Position numbers and translations under genes: made by a program. From DASQVO01 sp035640715 (GTDB taxonomy: Bacteria > Actinomycetota > Actinomycetes > Streptosporangiales > Streptosporangiaceae): a stretch of 7,980 nucleotides of DNA. The stretch covers positions 1 through 7,980 of the forward strand of contig DASQVO010000416.1 in NCBI GenBank assembly GCA_035640715.1, read 5' to 3'. Positions 5,914-7,980 of this stretch are shown in pieces. Position 1 is the first letter of the stretch. Each line of letters begins with the position of its first letter. A model generated the notes under the pieces. That model did not search any database, had not been told where the DNA came from, and worked only from the letters and a program-made list of their open reading frames with translations.

Positions 5914-7980
5914 GTGGCAGCTTCGGAGGAAGAGGGCTCGCTGCATGTGCCGGTGTACCCGGTGCGGTTCGTGACGGCGGCGGCGCTGTTCGACGGGCAT
6001 GATGCCGCGATCAACATCATGCGGCGGATTCTGCAGGCGCAGGGGGCCGAGGTGGTCCATCTGGGCCACGACCGGTCGGTCCGCGAGGTGGTGGACGCGG
6101 TCCTGGAGGAGGACGCGCAGGGGGTGGCGGTCAGCTCCTATCAGGGCGGCCATGTGGAGTATTTCGAGTACCTGGCCAAGGCGCTGGCGGAGGCCGGTGC
6201 CGGGCATGTGCGGATCTTCGGCGGCGGCGGCGGGGTGATCGTGCCGGAGGAGATCGAGCGGCTCGCGGCCGCCGGGGTGCGGATCTTCTCACCGGAGGAC
6301 GGCCAGCGGCTTGGCCTGCCGGGGATGATCAATGAGCTGATCCGGGACTGCGATATCGACCTGGCGGCCGAGCCGGCCCCGGCCGACGCGGTGCTGGCGG
6401 GGGATCGCCGCGCGCTGGCGAGGGCGATCACCTGCCTGCAGGGCGCCCGGCTGCCGGAGGCAGACCGGGCGGCGCTGGCGGCGGCCGCGGGGGCGCGCCG
6501 GGTCCCGGTGCTGGGGATCACCGGGACAGGCGGGTCGGGGAAGTCGTCGCTGACCGATGAGCTGGTCCGGCGGCTGCGGGTGGATCAGCAGGACAAGCTG
6601 CGGGTGGCGGTGCTGGCAGTGGATCCGACCCGGCGCCGGGGCGGCGGTGCGCTGCTGGGGGACCGGATCCGGATGAACGCCTTGGACGGCGACCACGTCT
6701 TCTTCCGGTCGCTGGCGACCAGGGGCGCCCGTGAGCTGCCGGAGGGCATCGAGGCGATCATCGGGGCGTGCCAGGCGGCGGGCTATGACCTGGTGATCCT
6801 GGAAACCCCGGGGATCGGGCAGGGGGACGCGGCGGTGGTGCCGCTGGCCGATGTGTCGCTGTATGTGATGACCCCGGAATTCGGTGCGGCGTCCCAGCTG
6901 GAGAAGATCGACATGCTGGACTTCGCCGACGTGGTGGCGATCAACAAGTTCGAGCGGCGCGGCGCCGCCGACGCGCTGCGGGATGTGTCGCGCCAGCTGA
7001 TCCGCAACCGGGAGGCGTTCGGGGCCCGGCCGGAGGACATGCCGGTGTTCGGGACCAGCGCGGCGACGTTCAACGACAACGGCGTCACCGCCTTGTACCA
7101 GCACCTGGCCAAGCTGCTGGCCGAGCATGGGCTTCCGCTGGCCGACGGGGTGCTGCCGGTGGCCAGCGGCCGCACCTCCACGGACGCGGCGTCGGTCATC
7201 CCGCCGTCCCGGATCGGGTATCTGGCCGAGATCGCCGCGACCGTGCGCGCCTACCACGCGGAAACCGCCCGGCAGGCGGCGGCGGCGCGCCGGGTGCAGC
7301 GCCTTGACGAGGTAGCCGCTGAGCTCACCGGCGAGCCCGCGGTGGCGGTAGCCGCGCTGCTGGACCAGGCCCAGAAGGACGTCACCGGCGGCAGCAGGGA
7401 GCTCATCGAGGGCTGGCCGGCGGTGATGGAGGCCTATTCCGGTGAAGAGCAGGTGGTGCGGATCCGGGACCGGGAGCTGCGGACCAGGCTGACCCGGGAG
7501 TCCCTGGCCGGGAGCACGATCCCGCGGGTCGCTTTGCCGCGCTTTACCGATCACGGGGAGCTTCTGCGATTCCTGCGGGAGGAGAACCTGCCGGGTCATT
7601 TCCCGTTCACCGCGGGGGTGTTCCCGTTCAAGCGTGAAGGGGAGGACCCGGCGCGGATGTTTGCCGGGGAAGGCGACCCGTTCCGCACCAACCGGCGGTT
7701 CAAGCTGCTGTCCGCGGGCAGCGAGGCGACCCGGCTGTCGACGGCGTTCGACTCGGTCACGCTCTACGGCCGTGATCCGGGGGAGAGCCCGGACGTGTAC
7801 GGCAAGGTCGGCACCTCCGGGGTGTCGATCGCCACCCTGGAGGACATGAAGGCCCTCTACGCCGGGTTCGGCCTGACCGCGCCGGCCACGTCGGTGTCGA
7901 TGACCATCAACGGGCCCGCCCCCACGATCCTGGCGTTCTTCCTCAACACCGCGATCGACCAGGAGCTTGACGCATTCGCC
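5914..7980 (+). CDS. icmF: Fused B12-dependent acyl-CoA mutase IcmF (first 689 residues; gene runs off the window)
   Basis: IcmF uses adenosylcobalamin to rearrange isobutyryl-CoA to n-butyryl-CoA and back, linking valine and fatty-acid metabolism; some members also act on isovaleryl-/pivalyl-CoA. The frame from GTG 5914 stays open to the edge. Domains in order: B12-binding, residues 15 to about 140, with cobalamin-ligand His29 in LFDGHDAAIN and SSYQGGHVEYF at 74-84; G-protein chaperone domain, about 195-420, with P-loop GITGTGGSGKSS (201-212, Lys210), AVDPT (235-239), ETPGIGQGD (297-305) and NKFE (344-347); then linker and mutase domain with FPFTAGVFPFKREGEDPARM (563-582) and the stretch through SVSMTINGPAPTILAFFLNT. 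Phe570 aligns with the residue that is Tyr89 in methylmalonyl-CoA mutase, favouring isobutyryl-type substrates. Full IcmF is about 1,080 residues, so the C-terminal third is missing here. It is divergent from vapBC. Confidence 0.95.
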   Translation, partial: MAASEEEGSLHVPVYPVRFVTAAALFDGHDAAINIMRRILQAQGAEVVHLGHDRSVREVVDAVLEEDAQGVAVSSYQGGHVEYFEYLAKALAEAGAGHVRIFGGGGGVIVPEEIERLAAAGVRIFSPEDGQRLGLPGMINELIRDCDIDLAAEPAPADAVLAGDRRALARAITCLQGARLPEADRAALAAAAGARRVPVLGITGTGGSGKSSLTDELVRRLRVDQQDKLRVAVLAVDPTRRRGGGALLGDRIRMNALDGDHVFFRSLATRGARELPEGIEAIIGACQAAGYDLVILETPGIGQGDAAVVPLADVSLYVMTPEFGAASQLEKIDMLDFADVVAINKFERRGAADALRDVSRQLIRNREAFGARPEDMPVFGTSAATFNDNGVTALYQHLAKLLAEHGLPLADGVLPVASGRTSTDAASVIPPSRIGYLAEIAATVRAYHAETARQAAAARRVQRLDEVAAELTGEPAVAVAALLDQAQKDVTGGSRELIEGWPAVMEAYSGEEQVVRIRDRELRTRLTRESLAGSTIPRVALPRFTDHGELLRFLREENLPGHFPFTAGVFPFKREGEDPARMFAGEGDPFRTNRRFKLLSAGSEATRLSTAFDSVTLYGRDPGESPDVYGKVGTSGVSIATLEDMKALYAGFGLTAPATSVSMTINGPAPTILAFFLNTAIDQELDAFA

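Noticed and set aside
6220..6238. GGC repeat tract in icmF
   Set aside because: It encodes the Gly-rich FGGGGGV loop normal for IcmF B12-binding domains rather than an expanded microsatellite.
6289..7599. Minus-strand open frame of 436 codons opposite icmF
   Set aside because: The plus strand encodes clear B12, G-protein and mutase domains here; the antisense product is His/Arg/Pro-rich with no domain.
1..7980. CRISPR arrays, tRNA or rRNA genes, phage or plasmid functions
   Set aside because: No regularly spaced direct repeats, no cloverleaf or rRNA-like segments, and no replication, integrase or structural phage genes were recognised.

Overview
The window comes from a very GC-rich bacterium. 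GC-rich third codon positions, frequent GTG starts, an F420-type luciferase-like oxidoreductase and a fused acyl-CoA mutase all point to an actinomycete, probably a soil lineage. The genus cannot be read from the sequence.

Layout. Positions 1-5771 are almost entirely minus-strand genes. Read in their own direction, from high to low coordinates, these are: a VapB/VapC toxin-antitoxin pair (5771-5122), a short gap, a luciferase-like F420-type oxidoreductase (4889-4017), a terminator-like hairpin (3991-3970), a multi-pass membrane protein of unknown function (3985-2552), an aldo/keto reductase (2518-1517), the C-terminal remnant of a second ribbon-helix-helix protein (1504-1379), two tandem hairpins (1361-1313), and the dihydroxyacetone kinase genes dhaK (1294-293) and dhaL (from 296, running off the left edge). 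On the plus strand, a large gene starts at 5914 and runs off the right edge. It encodes the fused B12-dependent acyl-CoA mutase IcmF (B12 domain, then G-protein domain, then the start of the mutase domain).

How the genes work together. dhaK and dhaL overlap by 4 nt and make the two subunits of one kinase. vapB and vapC also overlap by 4 nt and form one self-contained module. IcmF carries its own metallochaperone-like GTPase and would interconvert branched and linear acyl-CoAs such as isobutyryl- and n-butyryl-CoA. The aldo/keto reductase, membrane protein and oxidoreductase share a strand, but nothing seen ties them to one pathway. The vapBC and icmF start regions face each other across 142 bp that holds an inverted repeat over the vapB start codon and an AT-rich promoter-like stretch.

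I see no clear new multi-gene system. The less ordinary items are the degraded ribbon-helix-helix gene next to a repeat-like double hairpin resembling the ends of IS200/IS605 (TnpB) elements, the vapB operator and possible leaderless start, and the membrane protein's codon-atypical C-terminal tail.
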